Below, in pieces: positions 1-7,088 of a DNA stretch of 12,692 nt (position 1 is its first letter; each line of letters begins with the position of its first letter). The translations under genes and the position numbers were made by a program. The notes below the pieces were generated by a model. It was not told the origin of the DNA and did not search any database. It was given only the letters and a program-made list of their open reading frames with translations. The stretch is from assembly GCA_017452405.1 (NCBI GenBank), contig JAFTMM010000095.1, positions 1 through 12,692 on the forward strand. The letters run 5' to 3'. The stretch comes from Clostridia bacterium. Lineage in GTDB: Bacteria; Bacillota; Clostridia; Christensenellales; Pumilibacteraceae.

Positions 1-465
1 CACACCCTTAAAAGTCTTTTGTTCTTCGTTATCTTTTATTATATACTTCTGCACGAGAACGTTGAGCTCACGGAACAGACCGTATATGTATATCCTAATT
101 CCCTTGTTCCACATTGCCTGAACCGTGAAGTCAAGCAACAGCTTCATAAGTTCGGGCTCTGTATGTATCTTATCCTTGCAATAGTCTATCATAGAAGAGA
201 AATTCTCGCGTTTACTCATTCCTCTTGCAAAAATCTCCTTCAATTCGTCGATAAGCGTATGAACGGCTCTGTCGATTACGGCGCGGTAAAGCTTCTCTTT
301 TGTTTTGAAATAATAATTAAGCTGACTGAGCGCAACGCCCGCTTCGCTTGCAATATCACGCGTGCTGACGTTAGCGTACCCTTTGCTTGCCAAAAGTTTA
401 TACGCCGTATTAAGTATTACTTCTTCCGTATTTCCGTCAAATTTGGATTTTCTACGTAACCGCAT
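1..465 (-). CDS. TetR-family transcriptional regulator, C-terminus cut by window edge
   Basis: The minus-strand frame is open from ATG at 465 to base 1, giving 155 residues with no stop, so the 3' end lies outside the window. The N-terminus (MRLRRKSKFD...) is basic. Residues about 14-61 form a TetR helix-turn-helix: ILNTAYKLLASKGYANVSTR, then DIASEAGVALSQLNYYFKTK and EKLYRAVID. The SQLNYYFKTKEKLY stretch is the usual recognition helix and following segment. The rest is helical, as expected of a ligand-binding/dimerisation domain, but its ligand cannot be inferred. The start is supported by a GCGAGG-like SD six bases upstream and by a separate promoter at 495-523. The gene follows the DUF368 gene in the same direction with a 50-bp gap, so it may be co-transcribed as well as separately transcribed. 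Self-regulation or control of a gene left of the window is plausible but not shown. Confidence 0.9.
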   Translation of the reverse strand, partial: MRLRRKSKFDGNTEEVILNTAYKLLASKGYANVSTRDIASEAGVALSQLNYYFKTKEKLYRAVIDRAVHTLIDELKEIFARGMSKRENFSSMIDYCKDKIHTEPELMKLLLDFTVQAMWNKGIRIYIYGLFRELNVLVQKYIIKDNEEQKTFKGV

Positions 466-494
466 AGCGCGCCTCGCTTAACCTTATTTATATA

Positions 495-523
495 ATTTTA
501 CCACATTATGGAATTTTAGTCAA
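495..523 (-). promoter_or_regulatory. Promoter of the TetR-family gene, -35 over the DUF368 stop codon
   Basis: Read on the minus strand: -35 TTGACT (523-518), a 17-base spacer ending in TGG, and -10 TAAAAT (500-495). TGG directly before the hexamer makes an extended -10. The predicted start is near 488, giving a leader of about 23 nt. The -35 overlaps the TAA stop of the upstream gene (518-516). An imperfect dyad around CCACATTATGG (501-511) lies between -35 and -10, where TetR repressors often bind; it is weak and only suggestive. Confidence 0.65.
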
Positions 524-1475
524 CGTCTTGGGCGGTAGGCTCTTGCTTTTCTTCATTTTCTTTCTCTTTCGCTTTATCTTTCTTGCCATCGAAAACTTTG
601 CAGAAAACGTACGTTGCTACGAAGCCGATTGCAAACAGCATTACGGCTAGAACTATTTGTAGCGGTAGAAGAAGCGCGGGGTTTATAAGTCCGTCGCCGG
701 TATGTTGCTTATAATATATGGAAAATACCGAACCGATAACGAAACCGATAATCGCATAGTACGTTCCTTTTCGGAATTTTCTGAGCAAAAATCTCATAAG
801 GAACGCTACGCTGAAAAAGCCTATAATCATACCGATACCGAAAGAAAGCAGAATGAGCAAGTCACTGCCTATCGTAGCAAAATTAAACGTCACGATATTG
901 TTAAGCGTACCCAGCACGAGATCGTACGCACCGAAAATCATGCATATCATCGAACCTGATATACCCGGCACTATACTACCCACCGAAGCGAGCACGCCAA
1001 CTCCCGAAAGCGAGAGATATTGAGGAAAACCTGCGTCAGTCATATCCGCATTACCTCTTGGAATAAAACAAATACCTACGGCAAACGCCGCCGCCAAAAT
1101 GAGGGCTATTATATGTGCGGGCTTGGGATCACCGCCTGCATCTTTAATAATCGGAGGCATACCGCCAAGCATGAGCCCCACGAATAAACAAATAATCGGA
1201 AGTGGCAGAAATTCAAATCCGAGGTTGATAGGCACTATCATTCCTGCAAAACCTATAACGATACCGATTATAAATGGCAGAAGGTAGAAGAAACTCTTTT
1301 TAAAATGCTTAAAGAGTCCTGCGATTGCCTCTATAAAGCCGTTATATATTCCGAGGACAACCGCCACCGTTCCACCCGAAAAGCCGGGTATTATACAAGC
1401 AATACCCATTACAGCGCCTTTGAGTACGTTTATGAAAAAATTTTTAGTCTTTTCGTTTTTTGTCTTTTCTTCCAT
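516..1475 (-). CDS. DUF368 / PopT-family polyprenyl-phosphate transporter
   Basis: This is a 319-residue polytopic membrane protein of the DUF368 family. Members (PopT) were recently shown to return undecaprenyl phosphate across the cytoplasmic membrane for re-use in envelope polymer synthesis. The family hallmark is a duplicated loop: PGFSGGTVAVVLGIYNG (about 30-46) and PGISGSMICMIFGAYDL (about 170-186). Both copies are intact, consistent with an inverted-repeat carrier fold. Further segments such as GLMLGGMPPIIKDAG (about 100-114) are also typical. The last 25 residues are a charged Lys/Glu tail, presumably cytoplasmic. The start ATG is the first possible one, as an in-frame TAA lies nine bases upstream, but no SD is within normal distance. 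The gene has its own promoter and lies 77 bp after the AEC gene. The family call is firm; the substrate is inferred from the family. Confidence 0.88.
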   Translation of the reverse strand: MEEKTKNEKTKNFFINVLKGAVMGIACIIPGFSGGTVAVVLGIYNGFIEAIAGLFKHFKKSFFYLLPFIIGIVIGFAGMIVPINLGFEFLPLPIICLFVGLMLGGMPPIIKDAGGDPKPAHIIALILAAAFAVGICFIPRGNADMTDAGFPQYLSLSGVGVLASVGSIVPGISGSMICMIFGAYDLVLGTLNNIVTFNFATIGSDLLILLSFGIGMIIGFFSVAFLMRFLLRKFRKGTYYAIIGFVIGSVFSIYYKQHTGDGLINPALLLPLQIVLAVMLFAIGFVATYVFCKVFDGKKDKAKEKENEEKQEPTAQDVD

Positions 1476-1509
1476 AACGAATTATAACGCCGATGCGCCT
1501 CCCATATTT
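1476..1509 (-). promoter_or_regulatory. DUF368 leader with displaced SD, possible 7-codon uORF and second -10
   Basis: The predicted leader contains GGGAGG (1503-1498), about 22 bases from the ATG and so too far to serve it. It overlaps a small frame starting ATGGGAGGC and ending TAA, encoding MGASAL. A second perfect TATAAT lies at 1486-1481, five bases before the start codon, but without a good -35. The elements are visible; any regulatory role is inference. Confidence 0.35.
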
Positions 1510-1515
1510 TGGTTG

Positions 1516-1544
1516 ATTATAACAGATTTTTTTTCAAATGTAAA
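1516..1544 (-). promoter_or_regulatory. Main promoter of the DUF368 gene
   Basis: Minus strand: -35 TTTACA (1544-1539), 17-base spacer, -10 TATAAT (1521-1516). The predicted start is near 1509, for a leader of about 34 nt. It lies in the gap after the AEC transporter stop, with no hairpin terminator between, so read-through from the upstream operon is possible. Confidence 0.7.
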
Positions 1545-1552
1545 ACGATTAA

Positions 1553-2566
1553 TTATATTACGAGCGCAGTTGCAAGAGTCATAAATAACGGCAACGTAAT
1601 TACAGACAACAAGGTTGACGACATTATACATTCGCTTGCGACCGTTTTATCCCCGTCAAAGCGTTCCGCAAAAGCAAGGGCAGTCGCAGCCGAAGGCGTT
1701 GCGGACATTACGACCATGGCAAGTACGAGTGCAAGTCCTACGTCCAACCACAGGTCGAGCAGTAACATTATGCCGAACGTAATAAGCGGTACGATAAGAA
1801 GTTTAATAATTAACGAAGCGTACATATATTTACTTCGGAATATAGGTTTGATTTTCATATCTGCTATACGAATGCCGAGTATGCACATTGACACGGGTAC
1901 GCAGATATTGTAAAGATAGGTGATGAGCGAACTTACCTGAGTGATTTCGAAGTTTCCTATTACGATAGGTTCGAGAAGCGAAAATCCGGTAAGCGTGAAT
2001 GGAAGTGAGAATAACGTAGCTACCGTGCAGGGATTAAGAAGCGCTTTTCTTACCATTACGCTTTTCTTTTCGCCACTAGTATAAAGCCCTACGCCGAGAG
2101 TCCAATTCAGAAGGTTGAATATTACGTTAAAAAGAGAAACGTATAGCATGGCTTCGCTCATTGCTATATCTACACCACCCGCAAACGTTTCACAGTATTT
2201 TACTCCTAATTGTGTAATCGGTATTCCGAGAAATCCGCAGTTTGAAAAGATTGCAGAAAAGGATGCCGCCGCCTTCTTGCCCTGCTCTTCGCTTTTTCTG
2301 AATATAATCTTAACGCAAACGTATGCCAAAAAGTGAATAAACAACGATATAAGCAGGCATATGAGAATTTTGACGGGCGTGACGAGGGTTATATCCACCG
2401 TCATCATGCAGTAGATTATCAAAGCAGGCGTACCGATATAGATTAATACGCTTGATAAATCCTTTGCTCCCGTATCCGAAATAAGCTTTACTTTACGCAG
2501 AATAAAACCGGGTATCAGCAAAGCTATTAGAACTGCTATGCCTAAAAACGTAGATAAAAAATACAT
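1553..2566 (-). CDS. AEC (auxin efflux carrier) family transporter
   Basis: This is a 337-residue integral membrane protein with about ten hydrophobic segments in two halves, the usual size and shape for AEC-family permeases. Supporting stretches are the N-terminal GIAVLIALLIPGFILRKVKL, then SSVLIYIGTPALIIYCMM. The C-terminal half has VVMSATPSAATALAFAERFD followed by VASECIMSSTLLSVITLPLF, which is very characteristic of bacterial AEC members. Bacterial relatives carry organic anions such as malate or malonate; the substrate here cannot be read. Its ATG shares a base with the stop of the U32 gene (TAATG at 2568-2564), implying translational coupling and membership of the RNase J operon. No local SD is needed under coupling. 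No clear terminator follows. Confidence 0.87.
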   Translation of the reverse strand: MYFLSTFLGIAVLIALLIPGFILRKVKLISDTGAKDLSSVLIYIGTPALIIYCMMTVDITLVTPVKILICLLISLFIHFLAYVCVKIIFRKSEEQGKKAAASFSAIFSNCGFLGIPITQLGVKYCETFAGGVDIAMSEAMLYVSLFNVIFNLLNWTLGVGLYTSGEKKSVMVRKALLNPCTVATLFSLPFTLTGFSLLEPIVIGNFEITQVSSLITYLYNICVPVSMCILGIRIADMKIKPIFRSKYMYASLIIKLLIVPLITFGIMLLLDLWLDVGLALVLAMVVMSATPSAATALAFAERFDGDKTVASECIMSSTLLSVITLPLFMTLATALVI

Positions 2567-3753
2567 TAAGCCTTTTTCCTCAAAATGTCGTAAGCTGAAA
2601 GTTTAACGTCCGTCTTTATGCGAATGGAAGCCTGCACCTTATCCGCGACGGTTATCGCACACCCCTGCTCGTCCGTCATTTCTGTTACCGTTATCGTTTT
2701 TCCAAAGGATTCGGTAGGAGAAAGAACTTCCAATTCGTCGCCTACCGCAAAGCGGTTACGCATTTCCACCGTCGCCCAATCGCCTGAATAGTTTTTCACA
2801 ACGGCAATAAAATTATGTGACGCGGTGGGTTTGCTTTCGCCCGTATTTCCTCCTCTTTCATTAAAGAAGAACCCCGTAGTATATCCTCTATGGCTGATTT
2901 TTTCCGTTTCGGCAAGAAGATCGGGATTAAACGGCTTACCGCTTTCCATATCGTCAAGGGCGCGACGGTAGGCGTTGACTACGCCCGCAACGTAATATTC
3001 GCTCTTTATTCTGCCTTCTATTTTCAGCGAAGCTACGCCTGCGTCACGAAGCTTGTCAAGGTGCTGTAACATGCGGAGGTCTTTGCTTGAAAGAAGATAC
3101 GTTCCTCTTTCGTCCTCCTCTATAACCAGCTTTTCGTTTCTCGACTTCTCTACGAGGTCGTATTCCCATCTGCAACACTGTACGCACTCGCCTTTGTTGC
3201 CTGCGCGTTCGGTAAAATAGGATGAAAGCAGACAGCGTCCCGAATACGCTATGCACATTGCGCCGTGAACGAACGCTTCCAGCTCCACGTCTTCAGGGAG
3301 TGCGTCACGAATCTTGCGAATATCTTTAAGAGAGGTTTCCCTTGCAAGTATTATGCGTTTCGCGCCCAGACTCGCCCACGCCTTAGCAGCCGACGAGTTG
3401 GTTACGTTAGCCTGAGTGCTGACGTGAAGATCGAGGTTACTGTTTTCTCTGAACGTAGTAAAAACACCGAGGTCGCTGATAATTACTCCGTCCACTCCGA
3501 TTTTCTCCAGCGTTTTAGCATACTCCGGAAGATACGGCAGGTCGCTGTCGTCAGCGTAAATATTAACGGTAACGTACAGTTTTTTGCCGAGAGAATGAAC
3601 GTACTCGGTTGCCTCCCGAAGTTCCTCTTCGGAAAAATTATCAGCATAAGCGCGAAGTCCGAACCGTTTCCCTGCCAGATATACCGCATCCGCTCCGTAG
3701 AGAAGCGCGGTTTTCAGTTTATTCATATTGCCCGCAGGCGCAAGTAATTCCAT
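2566..3753 (-). CDS. trhP: U32-family protein, probable tRNA uridine-34 5-hydroxylase (TrhP/YrrN-like)
   Basis: This 395-residue protein is of the peptidase U32 family. The family signature is complete at residues 159-177 (E159, F161, G164, C167, G172, C174, S177). It is followed by C190, C193 and C194 in GECVQCCRWEY, the cysteine set thought to support an iron-sulfur cluster in tRNA- and rRNA-hydroxylating members. The N-terminus MELLAPAGNMNKLKTALLYG begins the TIM-barrel-like domain. Residues about 310-390 form the C-terminal small barrel. Although named peptidases, relatives next to trmR (yrrN, yrrO in B. subtilis; yegQ in E. coli) make 5-hydroxyuridine at tRNA position 34. The adjacent trmR strongly supports that role over protease or 23S rRNA hydroxylation. 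The start has an AAGGA SD seven bases upstream. The gap to trmR is 14 bp; the AEC gene overlaps its stop. Confidence 0.85.
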   Translation of the reverse strand: MELLAPAGNMNKLKTALLYGADAVYLAGKRFGLRAYADNFSEEELREATEYVHSLGKKLYVTVNIYADDSDLPYLPEYAKTLEKIGVDGVIISDLGVFTTFRENSNLDLHVSTQANVTNSSAAKAWASLGAKRIILARETSLKDIRKIRDALPEDVELEAFVHGAMCIAYSGRCLLSSYFTERAGNKGECVQCCRWEYDLVEKSRNEKLVIEEDERGTYLLSSKDLRMLQHLDKLRDAGVASLKIEGRIKSEYYVAGVVNAYRRALDDMESGKPFNPDLLAETEKISHRGYTTGFFFNERGGNTGESKPTASHNFIAVVKNYSGDWATVEMRNRFAVGDELEVLSPTESFGKTITVTEMTDEQGCAITVADKVQASIRIKTDVKLSAYDILRKKA

Positions 3754-3767
3754 TTCTTTTTCCTTGG

Positions 3768-4409
3768 TTATACCTTAATTGACAAACTCATTCCGTCACC
3801 GACGGGAAGAATAGACGTTACGAGCTTGGGTGAGGACGTCACGTCGCGCATGAATATCGCAAGTCTATCCGCTATGGTTTTTTTGCTTTTAGGCACTTCT
3901 CGTCCACCGCTCATGCGTTCCGAATACAGTACGTTATCACAAAGAAGCAGTCCGCCCTTAGGCAAAAGGTTGATAAGATAGGGCAGAAATTCATAATATC
4001 TTCCCTTCGGTCCGTCCAAAAAAATCATATCAAATTCGCCTTCTATCATGGGAATTACGTCGGACGCGTCGCCGGATAATATACGCACTCTGTCGGATAC
4101 ACCGTACTTTTTGAAGTTACGCCTTGCCTTTTCCAGCGCAACTTCGTCAAAGTCAACGGTATATAAATGCGCCTGACTATTCAGTAGCATTATAAGTCCG
4201 CTGTAACCTATCGCAGTACCTATTTCAAGTATGCGATTTGGGCGGAGCGCGAGCGTAAGCGCTTTAAGGAGTTGCGCTCCCGTGTCGCTTACGATAGGTG
4301 CGCCGAACTTTTCCGCTTGCGCTTTAACTTCCTCCACTCCGGGCGGTTGTCCGTTATTAAGAAGCTGGAGAAGGTATTCTTCCGTTTGTCCGTATTCGTA
4401 AAAACTCAT
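3768..4409 (-). CDS. trmR: tRNA 5-hydroxyuridine O-methyltransferase (TrmR/YrrM-like)
   Basis: This is a 213-residue class I SAM-dependent O-methyltransferase of the COMT-like family. SAM motif I is LEIGTAIGYSG (61-71), the ribose-binding acidic residue is in TVDFDE (D86), and the metal-site region is FLDGPKGRYYEFL (130-142) with DNV (158-160). These match metal-dependent catechol-type enzymes. In B. subtilis the homologue YrrM methylates 5-hydroxyuridine at tRNA position 34 to 5-methoxyuridine, widening decoding by wobble. Its place between RNase J and a U32 hydroxylase matches the yrrMN arrangement, so this call is preferred over a generic caffeoyl-CoA methyltransferase. The ATG overlaps the RNase J stop (TAATG at 4411-4407) with only a weak upstream GAAAG, so coupled translation is likely. 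Confidence 0.87.
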   Translation of the reverse strand: MSFYEYGQTEEYLLQLLNNGQPPGVEEVKAQAEKFGAPIVSDTGAQLLKALTLALRPNRILEIGTAIGYSGLIMLLNSQAHLYTVDFDEVALEKARRNFKKYGVSDRVRILSGDASDVIPMIEGEFDMIFLDGPKGRYYEFLPYLINLLPKGGLLLCDNVLYSERMSGGREVPKSKKTIADRLAIFMRDVTSSPKLVTSILPVGDGMSLSIKV

Positions 4410-6082
4410 TAGCTTTCGGTGATTATGGGCAGAATCATAGGACTTCTGCGCGTTTCCTTGAACAGGAACGATTTGACCTCTTTTCTTACTACGCTTTTAT
4501 AGACCGTAAAGTCTTCAAGCTGTTTGAGATCCATTTTACCGCTTGCGCGGAGTACTACCTGTTTTGCATTTTCAAGTAGCTCTTCCGCATCCTCGGCATA
4601 CACAAAACCACGACTGACGAGATCGACGCTCGTAACTTCGCCCGACTTTCTGTCCAGCCCGATTACGATAATAAATAAGCCTTCCTCTGCAAGGTGCTTT
4701 CGGTCGCGCAGTACCGAGCTACCTACGTCGCCTACGCCAAGACCGTCCACGAGGAGCATACCTGCAGGAACATTATCTCCGAGGGAAATGGAGCGCTTTT
4801 TAACGAGCGCCTGATTGCCTACGTCGGGAACGATAATGCACGAGGACGGCATACCCATCTTCATTGCGAGCTCGGCGTGTTTTTTCTGGTGACGGTGTTC
4901 GCCGTGCACGGGCATAAAGAATTTGGGCTTAATAAGCGAATGAATAAGCTTTAACTCTTCTTGATAAGCGTGTCCGGAAACGTGTACTTCGGCAAGTGAT
5001 TCGTAAATTACTCTACATCCGTGACGGTAAAGATTGTTAATTACGTTATATACCATTCTCTCATTGCCGGGTATTGGCGAAGCGGATATGATAACGGTGT
5101 CGTTATAGCCCAGCTTGACCTTAGCCATTTCGTCGCTAGCCATACGGGTAAGCGCGCTCATAGGCTCGCCCTGACTGCCCGTCGTGATTATTACGAGTTC
5201 TTTGTCGGGGACGTTCTTGATCTTGTCAATATCAACGATCATGTCTTCCGAGTAACGAAGCTCGCCTATACGCGCGGCGGCTTGGGCTACGTTTATCATA
5301 CTTCGTCCGCAAAACGCCACCTTGCGCTTGTATCTTACCGCAAGGTCGATAATCTGTTGCAATCGATGAATATTCGAAGCAAAAGTAGCAATAAAGATAC
5401 GGCGCTCGGTGTTATCTGCAAAGATATTATTAAAGGACGCGCCCACCGTGGACTCACTTATAGACGAACCCACGCGTTCGATATTCGTGCTTTCGGCAAG
5501 CAGGAGAAGAACTCCTCTGTTGCCTATCTCCGCAATGCGTTGAAGGTCGATTACGTTGCCGTCAATTGGAGTGTAATCCACCTTAAAGTCGCCGGTATGA
5601 AATACCACGCCGGCAGGAGTAGTGATTGCAAGCGCGCAACTGCCCGCTATGGAATGCGAAACGTTGACGAACTCTACTTTAAAACAGCCGAACTGAACGG
5701 TACTGCCCGGTTTGACTATATTGAGATTGGTGTTTTCGACTTTCTGTTCGCGCAGTTTTGCCTCTACGAGCGCAAGCGTAATCTTCGTACCGTACACGGG
5801 TACGTTGAGGTCTTTGAGTACGTATGGAAGCGCGCCGATATGGTCCTCGTGACCGTGAGTCAGGACTATACCTCTGACGCGATCCTTGTTCGCGATAAGA
5901 TAGGAAACGTCCGGAATGACGAGATCTACTCCGGGCATGTCTACGTTAGGAAAAGAAGAACCGCAATCGATGACGAGTATATCGCCGGCAAATTCGAGCG
6001 CGGTCATATTTTTGCCTATCTCACCGACGCCTCCCAAAAATGAAACTTTGAGTGCAGGCGTATCAGATCGTGATTTTTGCAA
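4409..6082 (-). CDS. rnj: Ribonuclease J (metallo-beta-lactamase / beta-CASP RNase)
   Basis: This 557-residue enzyme degrades and matures RNA by 5'-to-3' exonuclease and endonuclease action and is central to mRNA turnover in Firmicutes. Zinc ligands are visible in HGHEDHIG (76-83), SH (H143) and HTGDFK (D165). The beta-CASP domain spans about 200-360. Motifs HVSGHA (367-372) and MPVHGE (390-395) complete the active site, and a C-terminal domain of about 100 residues ends in ILPIITES. All catalytic residues appear intact and length is normal. The start is TTG, chosen because GGAGG lies five bases upstream and the next in-frame ATG (residue 26) would remove the conserved LGGVGEIGKN stretch. It heads an operon with trmR, trhP and the AEC gene. 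Whether it is J1- or J2-type cannot be decided here. Confidence 0.96.
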   Translation of the reverse strand: MQKSRSDTPALKVSFLGGVGEIGKNMTALEFAGDILVIDCGSSFPNVDMPGVDLVIPDVSYLIANKDRVRGIVLTHGHEDHIGALPYVLKDLNVPVYGTKITLALVEAKLREQKVENTNLNIVKPGSTVQFGCFKVEFVNVSHSIAGSCALAITTPAGVVFHTGDFKVDYTPIDGNVIDLQRIAEIGNRGVLLLLAESTNIERVGSSISESTVGASFNNIFADNTERRIFIATFASNIHRLQQIIDLAVRYKRKVAFCGRSMINVAQAAARIGELRYSEDMIVDIDKIKNVPDKELVIITTGSQGEPMSALTRMASDEMAKVKLGYNDTVIISASPIPGNERMVYNVINNLYRHGCRVIYESLAEVHVSGHAYQEELKLIHSLIKPKFFMPVHGEHRHQKKHAELAMKMGMPSSCIIVPDVGNQALVKKRSISLGDNVPAGMLLVDGLGVGDVGSSVLRDRKHLAEEGLFIIVIGLDRKSGEVTSVDLVSRGFVYAEDAEELLENAKQVVLRASGKMDLKQLEDFTVYKSVVRKEVKSFLFKETRRSPMILPIITES

Positions 6083-6095
6083 AATTGCCTCCGCA
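6083..6095 (-). promoter_or_regulatory. Strong SD that fixes the TTG start of rnj
   Basis: On the minus strand GCGGAGGCAATT directly precedes TTG at 6082. GGAGG with a five-base spacing makes the TTG the likely initiator despite being a rare start codon. Confidence 0.8.
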
Positions 6096-6117
6096 TATAT
6101 TTATTTGTTATGTATCT

Positions 6118-6148
6118 CCGCTCTCGGCGGTTTAGTTTCGTTAGTTTC
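6118..6148 (-). repeat. Tandem 9-mer and small hairpin in the rnj leader
   Basis: Minus strand: GAAACTAAC followed at once by GAAACTAAA (6148-6131), then a short stem CCGC-CGAGA-GCGG (6130-6118). The CCGC arm could alternatively pair with the second GCGG that forms part of the SD region at about 6095-6092. The repeat and stem are seen; a control function is speculation. Confidence 0.35.
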
Positions 6149-6156
6149 TACGGTTG

Positions 6157-6185
6157 ATTATACTATAATTTACAGATATTTACAA
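6157..6185 (-). promoter_or_regulatory. Promoter of the rnj-trmR-trhP-AEC operon
   Basis: Minus strand: -35 TTGTAA (6185-6180), 17-base spacer, -10 TATAAT (6162-6157). The start is predicted near 6150, giving a leader of about 68 nt. The TAA in the -35 is the stop codon of the upstream nucleotidyltransferase-like gene. Confidence 0.7.
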
Positions 6186-7052
6186 CTTTATTTCCGCGAA
6201 AAGACGAAAAATATTTGTCGTATTTTCCGAGTTTACAAGGTTGACTCCGCTTAAGAGCGGATTGACGGTAAAATCTCTGCCTATAATATTCCCCCTCGAC
6301 GAAAAAGGCACGTATTGACCGGGCAGTACGATACACCGCGTTAAGTTTGCCGAGCTTGGAATTACCGCTCCATCGCCTATTATGCAGTCTTTAACTCTAC
6401 CGCTGACAAGCGCTGAACTCGATATAAGACTGCTACCCAGCCTACGGTTGCGGTTTTTATCCAAGCGCCGAGCTTCGGGATAGTATTTTCGCATTAAGTC
6501 GAAATTAGCGGTGTAATAAGATTCTATATCGCGCACCCTCTTGTTATAACCTTCTGATTTAAAGTATAAAGTTTTTGCTCCCATTAGAAGCGCTTCGGAG
6601 GCAAGGTCGCACGCCGAGCCGTGAGCGTTCGAAACGTAGCCAAGCACCTCGGCGCTGATTATATACGTTCCGCTATGTCTACCGCTTGCCGTCGATTCAA
6701 TCATAAGCAACGTTTCTTCATCAAACTCCGGTAAAACCAGCGCGCTTAGGTTGAGGAGCATGGGATCGACCACGATTATTCTTTCATTATCGGATAACAG
6801 ATCTCGCAGGTTATAGTTTGGATAACGAAGAATATGGATTTTTAAGTCGAGATAACCGCGCGCGTATTCTTCTACTGCACCCGAGTTTTCACCAACAATT
6901 AAAAACAAGTCCTTAATTCCCGCAAGAAAAAGTCGGCTAACGGCGTAATCGAGTATGGGACGATTAGCCACCGGGAGCAAACAATCGGGCTTATAATAGC
7001 TGAGTGGCATTAGACTTTTTTGCGCAGAGAGGGCGAAAATTACGGCTTTCAT
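6180..7052 (-). CDS. Degenerate sugar-phosphate nucleotidyltransferase-like protein with left-handed beta-helix tail
   Basis: This 290-residue protein resembles GlgC/GlgD and mannose-1-phosphate guanylyltransferase-type proteins. MKAVIF, then YYKPDCLLPVANRPILDYAV (19-38) with the AGIKDLFLIVGE stretch, is plainly family-like. DIESYYTANFDLM (175-187) corresponds to the usual end of the catalytic domain. Residues about 207-260 show hexapeptide-like repeats (SSLISSSALVSGRVKDCIIG, DGAVIPSSANLTRCIVLPG). However, the glycine-rich GGxGTRL signature after MKAVI is replaced by FALSAQKSLMPLS, the usual GD metal motif reads VVDPMLLN, and the catalytic domain is short compared with about 250 residues in active enzymes. 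I infer a non-catalytic, perhaps regulatory, paralogue like GlgD. No catalytic partner is in the window. The start has no SD; an in-frame TAA upstream excludes a longer protein. Confidence 0.75.
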   Translation of the reverse strand: MKAVIFALSAQKSLMPLSYYKPDCLLPVANRPILDYAVSRLFLAGIKDLFLIVGENSGAVEEYARGYLDLKIHILRYPNYNLRDLLSDNERIIVVDPMLLNLSALVLPEFDEETLLMIESTASGRHSGTYIISAEVLGYVSNAHGSACDLASEALLMGAKTLYFKSEGYNKRVRDIESYYTANFDLMRKYYPEARRLDKNRNRRLGSSLISSSALVSGRVKDCIIGDGAVIPSSANLTRCIVLPGQYVPFSSRGNIIGRDFTVNPLLSGVNLVNSENTTNIFRLFAEIKL

Positions 7053-7081
7053 AACCGTTAGTATTGCACTAAATGGAAAAT

Positions 7082-7087
7082 ATTATA
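7082..7087 (-). promoter_or_regulatory. Likely -10 element of the nucleotidyltransferase-like gene
   Basis: A perfect TATAAT on the minus strand lies just after the tex terminator T-run, 35 bases before the ATG. The matching -35 position reads AGTAAA, which is poor, so promoter strength is uncertain. The predicted leader is about 23 nt and lacks an SD. Confidence 0.45.
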
Positions 7088-7088
7088 C

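Noticed and set aside
19..459. Plus-strand reading frame of 146 codons
   Set aside because: It is antisense to a clear TetR helix-turn-helix protein and has no family-like sequence.
2566..3753. A secreted or collagenase-type protease
   Set aside because: The U32 name suggests this, but there is no signal peptide, and the trmR neighbour and cysteine set favour tRNA hydroxylation.
5021..6043. Plus-strand frame of 340 codons opposite RNase J
   Set aside because: Long but a shadow of the conserved RNase J frame; composition is that of an antisense translation, with no SD or recognisable domain.
6083..6179. Riboswitch or T-box upstream of rnj
   Set aside because: The leader is only about 68 nt and shows none of the conserved elements of known classes.
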